A DNA stretch of 64,000 nt from UBA7957 sp965224675 (GCA_965224675.1 CBDDAA010000002.1:1798001-1862000); one strand, 5' to 3'. Numbered from the stretch's first letter, positions 32,695 through 42,614 are shown. The notes: generated by a model from the sequence alone, not told the origin. Made by a program: numbers and translations.

Positions 32695-35622
32695 ATGGCC
32701 AAATCAGGACTAAGAAGACGGCTTCTCGAGTCACACCTGCTTATCGCATTTGCTGGTATAGTATTTGTGCTTGTGTTATTTGTATCTTCATCATTTCTTG
32801 GTCGTGCTGCCAACAGGCTGTCAGATTCAATCAGTCTGATCCCACATTCAGTCCTCTCTTTGATTCATGGTCTTCAGTCCTCAATTGCGGCTAATCATGG
32901 CTGGGTCACTATCGGAAATCATGAGTTTATAAAAAACAATGAACTGGCGTGGCAGCAAATTGATTCTGCGCTGATTGAACTTGAAAAAACCCAACAACAA
33001 AATGAAACACTTCTCTCGACAGAGGTTCTTGAAGAAATAAAAGCAAATATTGAAATACTTCGAGACCTACAATCTGGAATATCATTTGTATCAGAGAATA
33101 GCAAAGCGCCAGCAACTGATCGATATGACGAAGAGATCGCTCCTCTAAAACTGACGATCACATCCATGATTGAGAGAATGAATATCCTCAATTTTGACAA
33201 TGCAGATAGTTTGTTGGGTAAATCACTGGAGAACATAGAAAAGCATTTTGTGCAAAGTTTTTTGCAGTTTGAACTTTTGATTAAAAGTAATGAATCCCTT
33301 GAAGATTCAGATTACAACAATTCGCGTACTGAGCTTTTGCTGGGATTGACATCGCTTCAAACTATTAATACAAGCAGTAAGATAGAAATAACGACATTGG
33401 TGGTGCAAATTTCAGAGGTGATCAGGCGCTATAGTGAATTGGCCGATCAGATACTCTTTGCACACCAGGAAGCGATTAGTAGCCAGGTTAGAGAATTTTT
33501 GTTTGAACGGGCGGTGCCCCTGTCCAATTCTGTGTTGTCTCAATTGCAGCAACTGGAAGACAGTATCACGGCTGAAGTCATGCAGCGTCGTGACGAGGTC
33601 AGTGAAATCACAAATTTCACGTTGACCTCTGCATTTATTGCGCTGATAGGCTTAGTTTTATCTGCCGTGGTAATTTCGATAAATAACGCGAACCTCATGA
33701 TTAATAGGCTTTCCAGTTTGTCTCGAGCGCTTGAAAGTTTTGCAACACAAAATCGCTCGGAAAAGATTCCAATAGAAGGCGATGATGAAATCTCTAGCTT
33801 ATCGCGACATTTTAACCACATGGTTGAAGCTATTGAAGAAAAGCAAAGTGCGCTGAGGGATTATCAGAATGAACTGGAGCATCGGGTCGAGCGCAGAACA
33901 GTTGAACTTTTCCAGTCTAAAGAATTAGCAGAAACAACACTACGCTCAATCGGAGACGCTTTGATTACAGTTGATGCAGAGCAAAAAATAACAATGTTCA
34001 ATCATGCGGCAGAGAAGCTCCTGCAAACGCCTGCGAAAGAAGTGTTGGGTCTTCCAGTAACCAATGTTCTGATATTTACCGGCTCGGAACATGATAAATC
34101 GGAGATATTTGAACCCGTTCAAACCTGCATAGATACAGGAAAAACATTTACTCCTGATGAGACACTCATACTGCATCGTTCGGCAAGTGATCAGATATCG
34201 GTAAAATTTAATGCGGCTCCAATTGCCGGAAAAAATGGAAGTATTGATGGTGCTATCGTTATTGTGCGTGACGTGACTCAGGAGATACTTATGCAAAAGG
34301 AGCTTTCTTATCAGGCAAATCACGATGTGTTGACCGGACTAAAATCGCGCAGTCGATTTAACCGGGAACTATCCCACCTATTGCAACAAAATACGAGCAG
34401 TGAAGTCTCAAATGTCGTGGCATTTCTTGATCTTGATAATTTCAAGACAGTGAACGATACAGCCGGCCATGCGGCAGGTGATGAGCTACTTCGACAGCTG
34501 GCGCGAGAATTGAAGGAGAATATTCGGTTAGAGGATTTGATTGCGCGATTGGGTGGTGATGAGTTTGGAATAGTTTTTCACCAGTGTAAAATTGAGCATG
34601 CGGTTAAAGTCTGTAATAATTTGCGAGATCGAGTGGCAGATTACCGTTTCGTTTGGGACAAAAAGACATTTAAGGTGGGTGTCAGTATTGGCCTGGTTGA
34701 ATTCAGCGGATCTTCTACCACAGTATCTGAAATACTGGCCCAGGCTGACACTGCTTGTTATGCAGCTAAACAAGCAGGACGAAATACAGTGCGCGTAGCG
34801 AATAAATCAACGGTTGGCAATGAATCAGATACACAGCCGACTAACCACAACAGACGCATTTTAAGGGCTATAGAAAAGAGACAGTTCAAGGTATTGTTCC
34901 ATGAATTTACATCAATGATAGATTCTGGAACTGCGCTCTGCACAGAGGCTGCTATCAGCATATTGGATGAGGCTGGAAAGGTGATCCCTCGTTCAGTGTA
35001 TATGCCAATAGTCGAAAGATACAAGCAATCAACAGTGCTTGATTTACTGACTATTGAAAGTATATTCACGGCGATTAGCAAGCATGCGTATGCAAATAAA
35101 AATGATTTGGCCCCGGTGTTTATACGTGTATCGGCATCTTCAATTACTAGCGATGAATTTATCAGTTATGTTGAAAAATCCATATCTGACAGCTCGCTGC
35201 CACATGGGGTTATACATTTTAGTATTTCTGAGAATTTTCTGATAGAGAATTTAAGTTTCGCCAGACAATTAATTGATAGGTGGTTTGATTTAGGGATAGA
35301 GTTTGTACTCGATGATTTTGGGGGTAATCTGGCATCCTTTAGATTTTTAAAATCTCTACCCATTAAATATCTGCGAATCGATCAGTGTTTTACTGATTAT
35401 CTCAGGGAAGATCAAATGAATCGGTCTTTGGTCAAGGCGATTTGTGAGTTAGCACATCTTTCAGGTAAGCAAACAATTGCTGTTGTTACTAAAAATCACT
35501 CAAGTGTGGAAATATTACGAAATCTTGGGGTAGATATTATCTTAGACAAAACAGCGGCTGATGTGTTGGACAATCAGCAATCTGACCGCTTCAATCTCAT
35601 TGATATTGAGCAAGCCAGCTAA
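32695..35622 (+). CDS. Membrane GGDEF/degenerate-EAL signalling protein with HAMP and PAS
   Basis: This is a c-di-GMP sensor protein of about 975 residues. A first membrane helix (about 12-35) is followed by a roughly 270-residue periplasmic helical sensor, a second helix (about 307-330), a HAMP-like segment and a coiled coil. Next come PAS (about 415-525), GGDEF (RLGGDEFGIVF near 618-628, intact) and a C-terminal EAL-like domain (about 720-970). In the last domain EAL reads TEAAIS, the INLS-type Asn is lost (FIRVSASS), and the late catalytic Glu segment is replaced by VVTKNHS; only LDDFG is kept. So it should make c-di-GMP but not hydrolyse it. Start taken at the ATG; a TTG lies three codons earlier. 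Confidence 0.9.
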   Translation: MAKSGLRRRLLESHLLIAFAGIVFVLVLFVSSSFLGRAANRLSDSISLIPHSVLSLIHGLQSSIAANHGWVTIGNHEFIKNNELAWQQIDSALIELEKTQQQNETLLSTEVLEEIKANIEILRDLQSGISFVSENSKAPATDRYDEEIAPLKLTITSMIERMNILNFDNADSLLGKSLENIEKHFVQSFLQFELLIKSNESLEDSDYNNSRTELLLGLTSLQTINTSSKIEITTLVVQISEVIRRYSELADQILFAHQEAISSQVREFLFERAVPLSNSVLSQLQQLEDSITAEVMQRRDEVSEITNFTLTSAFIALIGLVLSAVVISINNANLMINRLSSLSRALESFATQNRSEKIPIEGDDEISSLSRHFNHMVEAIEEKQSALRDYQNELEHRVERRTVELFQSKELAETTLRSIGDALITVDAEQKITMFNHAAEKLLQTPAKEVLGLPVTNVLIFTGSEHDKSEIFEPVQTCIDTGKTFTPDETLILHRSASDQISVKFNAAPIAGKNGSIDGAIVIVRDVTQEILMQKELSYQANHDVLTGLKSRSRFNRELSHLLQQNTSSEVSNVVAFLDLDNFKTVNDTAGHAAGDELLRQLARELKENIRLEDLIARLGGDEFGIVFHQCKIEHAVKVCNNLRDRVADYRFVWDKKTFKVGVSIGLVEFSGSSTTVSEILAQADTACYAAKQAGRNTVRVANKSTVGNESDTQPTNHNRRILRAIEKRQFKVLFHEFTSMIDSGTALCTEAAISILDEAGKVIPRSVYMPIVERYKQSTVLDLLTIESIFTAISKHAYANKNDLAPVFIRVSASSITSDEFISYVEKSISDSSLPHGVIHFSISENFLIENLSFARQLIDRWFDLGIEFVLDDFGGNLASFRFLKSLPIKYLRIDQCFTDYLREDQMNRSLVKAICELAHLSGKQTIAVVTKNHSSVEILRNLGVDIILDKTAADVLDNQQSDRFNLIDIEQAS

Positions 35623-35794
35623 ACAAAAGCGTTCATCACTCATCCACGTTCTTGCAATGCCGCGTAGTGGTTACTTGAATATTTTCAATATATTCTTAAT
35701 CCAACATCATGTTGCAACGATGGGTGTTACAATTAAGCCCATCTAGTAAAATTCCACACCCAATTTAACGAAATTCTTAATGGTATGATGTCCA

Positions 35795-37258
35795 GTGGAT
35801 ACTAAAAAAAGAGCCTCTTTTGCTGAAAAGCTTGCCAGTAGGCTTCCAGAAAATGCCGTACTGCATCAACAAGAGCAGCTAGCGCCCTATGAATGCGACG
35901 GCCTGCCGGTCTATCACAAACGACCCTTATTGGCGGTACTACCCGAGACTATTGCTGATATACAATGGGTATTACGGATCTGTCAACAAGCTGCCGTACC
36001 TGTGGTTGTTAGAGGGGCTGGAACCGGCCTGTCAGGAGGTGCTCTGCCAGCTGAAGATGCTGTGTTACTGGTGATGACCAAGTTTAGTCGAATAATTGAC
36101 TTGGATGTAAACAACCGGGTTGCACGTGTGCAACCGGGTGTACGCAACCTGGCAATTTCAGAGGCTGCAAAACAACACGGATTGTATTATGCACCTGATC
36201 CATCTTCACAAATAGCTTGTTCCATAGGTGGTAATGTTGCTGAGAATGCCGGCGGTGTGCACTGCCTTAAATATGGTTTAACCGTCCATAACATAAGAGA
36301 AATTACGATTGTCACTATTGAGGGAGAAATACTGACACTGGGTTCATTGGCATATGATACCCCCGGTTATGATTTACTTGCGCTATTAACCGGATCTGAA
36401 GGTATGTTGGGCGTCATTGTTGAAGTAGTCGTTAGCTTGTTGCCTATTCCAGAAGATAACCGTGTCTTTTTGGCTAGTTTTAAGAGTGTGATTGACGCCA
36501 GTAATGTGGTTGCTGCCATTATTTCAGAGGGGATCATCCCAGCTGGACTCGAAATGATGGATAATCTTGCCATACGGGCAGCTGAAGATTTTGTGCATGC
36601 GGGTTATCCCGTTGATGCAGAAGCGATTCTGATTTGTGAGTTGGATGGATTAAAAGGTGACGTTGAAGAAGAAGCGCAGCGTGTTAAATCAATTATTCAA
36701 CGCGGTGGTGTGACGGAGTTACGTGTAGCGGATAGTGAACAGGAGAGGGTGTTATTTTGGGCTGGGCGTAAGGCAGCGTTCCCAGCAGTGGGTAGAATTT
36801 CTCCCGATTATTATTGTATGGATGGTACGATACCGCGTAAGCATATAGCTTCTGTCTTAAGCATAATCAGTCAGCTTTCGGATGAGTTTGGACTTCGCAT
36901 TGCCAATGTATTTCATGCTGGTGACGGTAACCTGCATCCGCTGATTTTATTTGATGCTGCGATTGATGGAGAATTGGCTAAAGCTGAAAAGCTGGGTGAA
37001 AAAATCCTTGAATCGTGTGTTGCTCACGGTGGCACAATAACGGGAGAACACGGTGTTGGTATTGAGAAACTAACCCCGATGTGTGCTCAATTTAATGCTG
37101 AGGAGTTAACTCAATTTCACGCGGTGAAAGCCGCATTTGATCCGCAGGGATTACTCAATCCTGGTAAAGCAGTTCCTACATTGAATCGGTGTGCAGAATT
37201 TGGTGCTATGCACGTACATGATGGCAAGCTACCCCACGCCGATTTGCCCAGATTTTGA
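35795..37258 (+). CDS. glcD: Glycolate oxidase FAD-binding subunit GlcD
   Basis: GlcD oxidises glycolate to glyoxylate and passes electrons to GlcF and the respiratory chain. The 487-residue FAD_binding_4/FAD-oxidase_C protein shows VVVRGAGTGLSGGALP (FAD phosphate site), ACSIGGNVAENAGGVHCLKYG, VFHAGDGNLHPLILFD and GEHGVGIEK. The GTG start at 35795 gives a normal N-terminus; no strong ribosome-binding site is seen. It is followed by glcE and glcF. In autotrophs the pathway salvages 2-phosphoglycolate from Rubisco oxygenation. Confidence 0.94.
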   Translation: MDTKKRASFAEKLASRLPENAVLHQQEQLAPYECDGLPVYHKRPLLAVLPETIADIQWVLRICQQAAVPVVVRGAGTGLSGGALPAEDAVLLVMTKFSRIIDLDVNNRVARVQPGVRNLAISEAAKQHGLYYAPDPSSQIACSIGGNVAENAGGVHCLKYGLTVHNIREITIVTIEGEILTLGSLAYDTPGYDLLALLTGSEGMLGVIVEVVVSLLPIPEDNRVFLASFKSVIDASNVVAAIISEGIIPAGLEMMDNLAIRAAEDFVHAGYPVDAEAILICELDGLKGDVEEEAQRVKSIIQRGGVTELRVADSEQERVLFWAGRKAAFPAVGRISPDYYCMDGTIPRKHIASVLSIISQLSDEFGLRIANVFHAGDGNLHPLILFDAAIDGELAKAEKLGEKILESCVAHGGTITGEHGVGIEKLTPMCAQFNAEELTQFHAVKAAFDPQGLLNPGKAVPTLNRCAEFGAMHVHDGKLPHADLPRF

Positions 37259-37354
37259 TCTCTCCTTAGTAAAATATCGTCTAATTAATGTAAATTACCG
37301 GATCGCTGACCATACTCACAACAGCCCAAGCACTTAGGTTGCCCATATAACGCC

Positions 37355-38428
37355 ATGAAAGATGAACACCAACTAGTCCGTGAATTCAGTGATCGCATAA
37401 GCGCCGCTTATAAGTCGCTGCAGAAAGTTCACATCCAGGGCGGGGGCAGCAAATCATTTCTAATGGCTGCAGGTTTTAATACTGATGTTGTTGATATCAG
37501 TCCATATAATGGGATTATTGCGTATGAACCCAGCGAATTGGTGATCACGGTAAGGGCTGGAACACGTTTAAAGGCAGTTGAATCGATGCTTGCTTCGCGG
37601 GGACAGAGTTTTTCTTTTGAGCCGCCATCATTTAATGATAATACAACTATTGGCGGAATGGTGGCTTGTGGCTTTTCCGGGCCGGGTAGACCTTTCAACA
37701 GTTCCGTAAGGGATGCTGTTTTGGGTGTAAAAATTATAAATGGCAAAGGTCAGCTGCTAATTTTTGGTGGTCAGGTAATTAAAAATGTTGCGGGCTATGA
37801 TTTATCACGTTTGCTGACAGGTTCATTTGGTACCCTCGGAATTATTCTTGAAGTCTCTTTAAAAGTGATGCCCAAATCAAGTATGGAAGTGACAATCGCT
37901 AAAACTGCATCAACCAGTGACGTTTATCATGAACTTGAACAAATGCGGTTACAGCTGGGCAATATTACTGGGCTTGCCTGTGATGGGAAAAGAATATTTT
38001 GCCGACTTGCCGGCAGTCGTGAATCAGTTTCAAATTCTATTGAAAAACTTGGCGGCGAACCACTTGGCGCTGCTGAATCATTCTGGAAATCGCTAAAAAA
38101 TCAAGATTTACAATTCTTCAATGACAATAAACCATTGTGGCGTATATCACTGCCTCCGGCGACTAAATCACTTGATTTGGGAGATGAAATATATCTCGAC
38201 TGGGGTGGTGCCTTACGTTGGATAAAAACCACGAAAACCATTGAGCAAATCCAATCAGTGGTGCAATCTGTTGGTGGTAATGCCTATTTGTTTCGTGATA
38301 GTAGCCAGAGTTCTAAACCCTTGCATGCGCTTCCTCACAACCTGCTCCTTGTTCATCAAAGGATCAAACATTCCTTCGATCCACATGCTATTTTTGATAC
38401 TGCCTTTTTACAGCCGGATCTGTCTTAA
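37355..38428 (+). CDS. glcE: Glycolate oxidase FAD-binding subunit GlcE
   Basis: GlcE is the smaller flavin subunit of the membrane-associated glycolate oxidase complex. The 357-residue protein has the FAD-binding HIQGGGSKSFL near the start. It continues with PSFNDNTTIGGMVACGFSGPGRP and VIKNVAGYDLSRLLTGSFGTLGI, the family's FAD_binding_4 landmarks. It lies 96 bases after glcD, and its TAA stop is directly followed by the glcF ATG. Confidence 0.93.
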   Translation: MKDEHQLVREFSDRISAAYKSLQKVHIQGGGSKSFLMAAGFNTDVVDISPYNGIIAYEPSELVITVRAGTRLKAVESMLASRGQSFSFEPPSFNDNTTIGGMVACGFSGPGRPFNSSVRDAVLGVKIINGKGQLLIFGGQVIKNVAGYDLSRLLTGSFGTLGIILEVSLKVMPKSSMEVTIAKTASTSDVYHELEQMRLQLGNITGLACDGKRIFCRLAGSRESVSNSIEKLGGEPLGAAESFWKSLKNQDLQFFNDNKPLWRISLPPATKSLDLGDEIYLDWGGALRWIKTTKTIEQIQSVVQSVGGNAYLFRDSSQSSKPLHALPHNLLLVHQRIKHSFDPHAIFDTAFLQPDLS

Positions 38429-39640
38429 ATGCAAGTTAAGATGGCAGATTTTCTTAAAGGAACCAACACGGGTGATGAAGTACAAAGAATACTAAAAAAA
38501 TGTGTGCATTGTGGTTTTTGTAATGCAACGTGTCCCACGTTTTCTATTTTTCGCGATGAGCTGGACAGCCCACGAGGAAGAATATATCAAATAAAGAATT
38601 TTGTAGAATCTGGAACTGTGACTGAATCAGTTCAACTACATTTGGATCGCTGCCTTACTTGTTTAAGCTGCACTACAACTTGTCCCTCAGGCGTAGAGTA
38701 TAACAAATTGATTGACATAGGTCGGGAGCTGGTTGAGCAAAGAATAGAGCGGCCATTGCCCCAATTAATCGTACGTTGGTTATTACATACAATACTGCCA
38801 TATCGACGACGATTTGCTTTTTTTATGTCGCTAGGACGGGCTTGCAGATTTATTCTGCCAAGGCGTATAAGAGATAAGATTCCTAAACGGCAAAAACATA
38901 TTTCGTTTAATAGGCGCCCGCATCCGCGAAAAATGTTGATACTTGAGGGCTGTGTTCAACCAACCCTGACACCGAAAACCAATCAGGCAACTAAAATAAT
39001 TTTTGATCAACTAGGTATAGAAATAATACAGACCACAGGCAGTGCCTGTTGCGGTGCAGTCAGTCAGCATTTAATGGAACCGATGCAGGCGAGTGATTTG
39101 ATGCGACAGAATATCGATGCGTGGTGGCCGGCTGTAGAGGCGGGAGCTGAAGCAATCCTGGTTACTGCAAGCGGATGTGGCGTAATGGTTAAAGACTATG
39201 CCTGGCATTTACGCAATGATTCCCAGTACAAAGATAAAGCCCAACGTATTTCGCAACTTTGCAAGGATCCTGTTGAAATACTCAGCAACGAAAACTTAAA
39301 TGATTTACGCATTCAGAAAGCCCGTACTATCGCCTTTCAATCACCCTGTTCTTTGCAACACGGACAGAGACTTGATGGCAGGGTTGAAGCAATTTTGATG
39401 TCAGTCGGCTTTAATCTGGTTGATGTGAATGACGCACATTTATGCTGTGGATCAGCAGGAACCTATTCAGTATTGCAAGGAAAAATAGCCAATCAGTTAC
39501 GCATAATGAAACTTGATAATTTGCAAAAAAACAGTCCCGAACTAATCGCTACGGCGAATGTAGGCTGTCAGATACACCTGCAAGCCGGGACACAGGTTCC
39601 AGTTGTCTATTGGCTGGAATTGCTGGCAGGATTAAAGTAG
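38429..39640 (+). CDS. glcF: Glycolate oxidase iron-sulfur subunit GlcF
   Basis: GlcF carries two [4Fe-4S] clusters that relay electrons from GlcD/GlcE to the quinone pool. The 403-residue protein has CVHCGFCNATCPTF and CLTCLSCTTTCPSG for the clusters. Two CCG-type motifs (SACCGAVSQH; HLCCGSAGTY) follow in the C-terminal half, the layout of GlcF and heterodisulfide-reductase-like subunits. It starts directly at the glcE stop, so translation is probably coupled. Confidence 0.95.
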   Translation: MQVKMADFLKGTNTGDEVQRILKKCVHCGFCNATCPTFSIFRDELDSPRGRIYQIKNFVESGTVTESVQLHLDRCLTCLSCTTTCPSGVEYNKLIDIGRELVEQRIERPLPQLIVRWLLHTILPYRRRFAFFMSLGRACRFILPRRIRDKIPKRQKHISFNRRPHPRKMLILEGCVQPTLTPKTNQATKIIFDQLGIEIIQTTGSACCGAVSQHLMEPMQASDLMRQNIDAWWPAVEAGAEAILVTASGCGVMVKDYAWHLRNDSQYKDKAQRISQLCKDPVEILSNENLNDLRIQKARTIAFQSPCSLQHGQRLDGRVEAILMSVGFNLVDVNDAHLCCGSAGTYSVLQGKIANQLRIMKLDNLQKNSPELIATANVGCQIHLQAGTQVPVVYWLELLAGLK

Positions 39641-39763
39641 TATTTCACAAAATTAACGAATCTGGAATTTAATACTATCAATTGAACCGTGGCTCTTGGG
39701 AATTAGGGCTAATATCAAAATCTTAGGTGTTGTGTTTCAATAGACAGTAAACGAGAGCGTTTA

Positions 39764-40525
39764 GTGACTGACGAATATGAAAAGGTTACCGCTGCGGCCG
39801 TATTGATCGGAAATGAACTACTTTCCGGTAGCGTTGCAGATAAAAATATGCACTACATTGCTAAATCATTGGTGCAATCAGGGATTACCTTGACAGAAGT
39901 GCGCGTTATTCCCGATGATTGCGATGTAATTGTGAAAGTGATCAGAGAGCTAAGGACGCAGGTGGACTACGTGTTTACAACCGGCGGCATAGGCCCTACG
40001 CATGATGATATTACTGCAGAGAGTATCGCCAAGGCGTTTGATTTACCATTAATACAACATCCAAAAACAGCACATATCCTCCGTGAATTTTTCGAATCCA
40101 AAAATGTTGAAGTGAATGATGAACGTATGCGAATGGCCAATATGCCTGAAGGCGCTAAACCTGTATTACATGATCAGTCCCCTGTGCCGGGTTTTTGTAT
40201 AGAAAATGTTTATGTGATGGCCGGTGTACCCGGCGCTATGCGGTCAATGCTCGATGCAGCAATTCCAGGGTTAAAAAAGGGCAAACCAGTACACTCTGTT
40301 TCATTACGCTGTGATTTACAAGAGGGCACCTTAGCGAAAAAACTAGCGGCTATTCAGGCTGGTTACCCTGCAATTGATATTGGCAGTTATCCGTTATCAC
40401 AAGAATTTCATTATCATGTGTCTCTGGTTGTCAGAGGTGTAGATAAAATTCTGATAAATGAAGTATGCACAAAGATTAAGAAACTGATAGCAGAATTGGA
40501 CGGAAACCTGATCTCAGAAATATGA
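39764..40525 (+). CDS. CinA-like molybdopterin-binding-domain protein (single domain)
   Basis: This is a 253-residue MoCF_biosynth-domain protein. The fold's landmarks are IGNELLSGSVADKN at the start, TTGGIGPTHDDITAESIAKAF in the middle and MAGVPGAMRSML. It corresponds to the N-terminal half of CinA and to YfaY-type proteins and lacks the C-terminal deamidase domain. Some members act as pyridine-nucleotide hydrolases, so a molybdenum-cofactor role should not be assumed. The start is GTG with a weak ribosome-binding site. It lies 123 bases after glcF and may be a separate unit. Confidence 0.85.
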   Translation: MTDEYEKVTAAAVLIGNELLSGSVADKNMHYIAKSLVQSGITLTEVRVIPDDCDVIVKVIRELRTQVDYVFTTGGIGPTHDDITAESIAKAFDLPLIQHPKTAHILREFFESKNVEVNDERMRMANMPEGAKPVLHDQSPVPGFCIENVYVMAGVPGAMRSMLDAAIPGLKKGKPVHSVSLRCDLQEGTLAKKLAAIQAGYPAIDIGSYPLSQEFHYHVSLVVRGVDKILINEVCTKIKKLIAELDGNLISEI

Positions 40526-40571
40526 GTTATTACCTGAGTAATTCATTTTCTTGAACATAGCTTCCAGCTAG

Positions 40572-41648
40572 TTAAAACCATACATGTAATTGTGCAAAAT
40601 AAGTGTCGGTATTTTGCCTGTTACTTTGCGGGATCCCATCAGATAATCGTGTGCCTACACGGAGTTGCATTAAAGAAACAGGTGTATACTCCCAGATCAG
40701 GCTGGTCCGCGTACGTTGGTCTTCGTTTATCCTGGAATCAGGGTCGAGATATTCGTAAGTAACTTTTAAATTATGTCCTTTAATTATTTCTTTATTGACC
40801 TCAATAAAGCTGATCTTTTGCTTGATATCAGGGCCATCGATTGATTTGTCTGTCACCCAGTCCATCTCTGCCAACCACTCCATGTTCCATAGTTTTAGAG
40901 CGCCAAAGACATTATACATATTCCTCGATGCCCCTTCGGCACCGTGGTTGAGGCTGGTACTTACCCCAGCCCGCCAACCAGGTCTGATATAAGCGACTCT
41001 TAAACTGCCCTGTTTGTCCTTATTGGTTTCAGCGCCACCATTGGTACCGTTGGAAATCGATAATCGAGTTGACCAGGGACCCAAGTCATGTCCCAGCATC
41101 ACCCCATTATCGGCATTGTTAAAACTAACACCTGTTGTTTCACGAATGAAGGCTGTGTCATCCTCAATTCTAAGGCCATATGGGATATAGAACGATCCGG
41201 CTTTTAGAAACCAATCCCTTTTTTCCGTTTGAGCCATTAGCCACGCTTCGCGGCTGGAGACACCAGGAGCAAAACGCTGATCAAGGTATAGCGTCAGGCG
41301 ATTCGGGATCAGTTTGCCTTCAAGATAAAATGTTGCCCGATCTGTTGAAAAGGCTAATTGATCTTCTTCTTTTGGTATCACGCTTGCTGTAAGGCTGCTT
41401 CGCATATCAGCACCAATATCCAGATGCCGACTTACTACTTCCGTCAATGGAGTGGCCGTTGCTTTTTGTGGCAGTACCGTTTGACCATAAATCTGTCCGT
41501 AAGCTGTACGTTTTCCCCCGCCGGCAGGATTAACGTGACAGCTCATACACCTTAACCCTGTTCTTACGGCCAGATAGGGTTCTGCACGTAATAGATCAGT
41601 GCTGATAATTAAGGCTAATAAAATGCTTAATTTGTACAGTGATTTCAT
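40572..41648 (-). CDS. Outer-membrane beta-barrel with an N-terminal heme c site (cytochrome-porin fusion)
   Basis: The 358-residue precursor has a signal peptide (SILLALIISTDLLRA, cleavage near residue 22). Immediately after it comes a single heme c motif CMSCH (C34, C37, H38) within PYLAVRTGLRCMSCHVNPAG. The rest is a series of amphipathic strands (RATFYLEGKLIPNRLTLYLD; WSTRLSISNGTN; TDTYFAQLHVWF) ending in Phe, typical of a porin. A monoheme domain at the mouth of a barrel resembles the plan of Cyc2-type outer-membrane cytochromes, but I cannot claim orthology. It follows a diheme lipoprotein gene by 9 bases in an FNR-box-controlled operon, so transfer of electrons across the outer membrane is a reasonable inference. 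Confidence 0.8.
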   Translation of the reverse strand: MKSLYKLSILLALIISTDLLRAEPYLAVRTGLRCMSCHVNPAGGGKRTAYGQIYGQTVLPQKATATPLTEVVSRHLDIGADMRSSLTASVIPKEEDQLAFSTDRATFYLEGKLIPNRLTLYLDQRFAPGVSSREAWLMAQTEKRDWFLKAGSFYIPYGLRIEDDTAFIRETTGVSFNNADNGVMLGHDLGPWSTRLSISNGTNGGAETNKDKQGSLRVAYIRPGWRAGVSTSLNHGAEGASRNMYNVFGALKLWNMEWLAEMDWVTDKSIDGPDIKQKISFIEVNKEIIKGHNLKVTYEYLDPDSRINEDQRTRTSLIWEYTPVSLMQLRVGTRLSDGIPQSNRQNTDTYFAQLHVWF

Positions 41649-41657
41649 AATTTTTAC

Positions 41658-42515
41658 CTAATTGTCCTGCGCACCTGCATTAATCCAGTCCCTGATAACC
41701 TGCACAGATGGACTGTCAAGATAAGGCCCGTTCAATGGCATCCTTTGACCCTTGTAGTTAACATCAGACACATTGCCTAGATTCTCACCTGTTAGTTTGT
41801 TTATCAAAAAACTACTGACCGCATCTCCGGCAACAACAAGAATATTGCTCTCAGGGTCAAACTGTAACGCACGGCCAACCAGCTGTGCGAAGCTCCTGCC
41901 AGTCTCAAGGCTGAGAGTTCCAGCCGGATTTTCACCTGAATGACAAGCCGTGCATTTTGAGTCAAAGATATTTTTTTGAATATCAGAGAGTGTTGCTTTT
42001 AGTGTTTTATCTGGCTCTTCGTCGTCTTCTTCAGGTTTAAGTGCGCCTGCACTTATCCAGGTTTTAATTATGCTTACCTGATCTGCAGATAGAGGTGGTT
42101 TGCCCAATGGCATTTGTGCGCCGCCGCCTTGCGTACCCTCTAATTTGTGGATCAAATAACTTGCATCCACGTTGCTGGCCTCGACCAGTAACAAGCCATC
42201 GACTTGATTACTTGATTTGTCAACCAGTTTCCCATAAGCCTTGCCTTCTATCAGATTCAATCCTAAAGGTGATGTGGTGCCATTGTGACAGCCAGATGTT
42301 GCACATTCCGGTGTTAATATTTCATTCTGAATTTTGTTGAAAATACCATTGCTGCTATTGTCTGTGTCATCTCCACCATTTTGAGATTGAGAAACAGTGA
42401 GAGGGTGACCATTTTCGTCCAATCCATCGCCATTTCCTGCGCTGCATGAAAATAAAGCCAAAGCGACTGAACCTGTAATAAATGCGATTGTTATTTTTTT
42501 AAGTGCCTTCTGCAT
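41658..42515 (-). CDS. Diheme cytochrome c-like lipoprotein
   Basis: The 285-residue precursor has a lipobox (LALFSC, Cys24) followed by Ser, predicting an outer-membrane lipoprotein. A Gly/Asp/Asn-rich linker to about residue 55 follows. Then come two similar cytochrome-c-like domains. The first has the atypical site CATSGCH (CX4CH, C71/C76/H77) and a candidate axial Met in AQMPLG (135). The second has CTACH (C188/C191/H192) and RMPLNG (259). Each domain ends with a related tail (IIKTWISAGA, VIRDWINAGA). GGGGA precedes the ATG. It is the first gene of the operon with the heme-porin. Electron carrier role inferred. Confidence 0.85.
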   Translation of the reverse strand: MQKALKKITIAFITGSVALALFSCSAGNGDGLDENGHPLTVSQSQNGGDDTDNSSNGIFNKIQNEILTPECATSGCHNGTTSPLGLNLIEGKAYGKLVDKSSNQVDGLLLVEASNVDASYLIHKLEGTQGGGAQMPLGKPPLSADQVSIIKTWISAGALKPEEDDEEPDKTLKATLSDIQKNIFDSKCTACHSGENPAGTLSLETGRSFAQLVGRALQFDPESNILVVAGDAVSSFLINKLTGENLGNVSDVNYKGQRMPLNGPYLDSPSVQVIRDWINAGAQDN

Positions 42516-42608
42516 AGTGTTCCCCGTTTTGATTTATTAACTATCGGGCAGCTATGCAATAAACACAGAATTACGGCAAAAATCGCCGTTAAATTGCAAT
42601 CTGGTAAT

Positions 42609-42614
42609 AATATA
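42609..42614 (-). promoter_or_regulatory. Predicted -10 element of the heme lipoprotein/porin operon
   Basis: On the minus strand this reads TATATT (5 of 6 to TATAAT). It predicts a start at an A near 42602 and an 87-base leader. The proximal FNR box is centred 41.5 bases from that start, the class II activator position. Confidence 0.6.
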
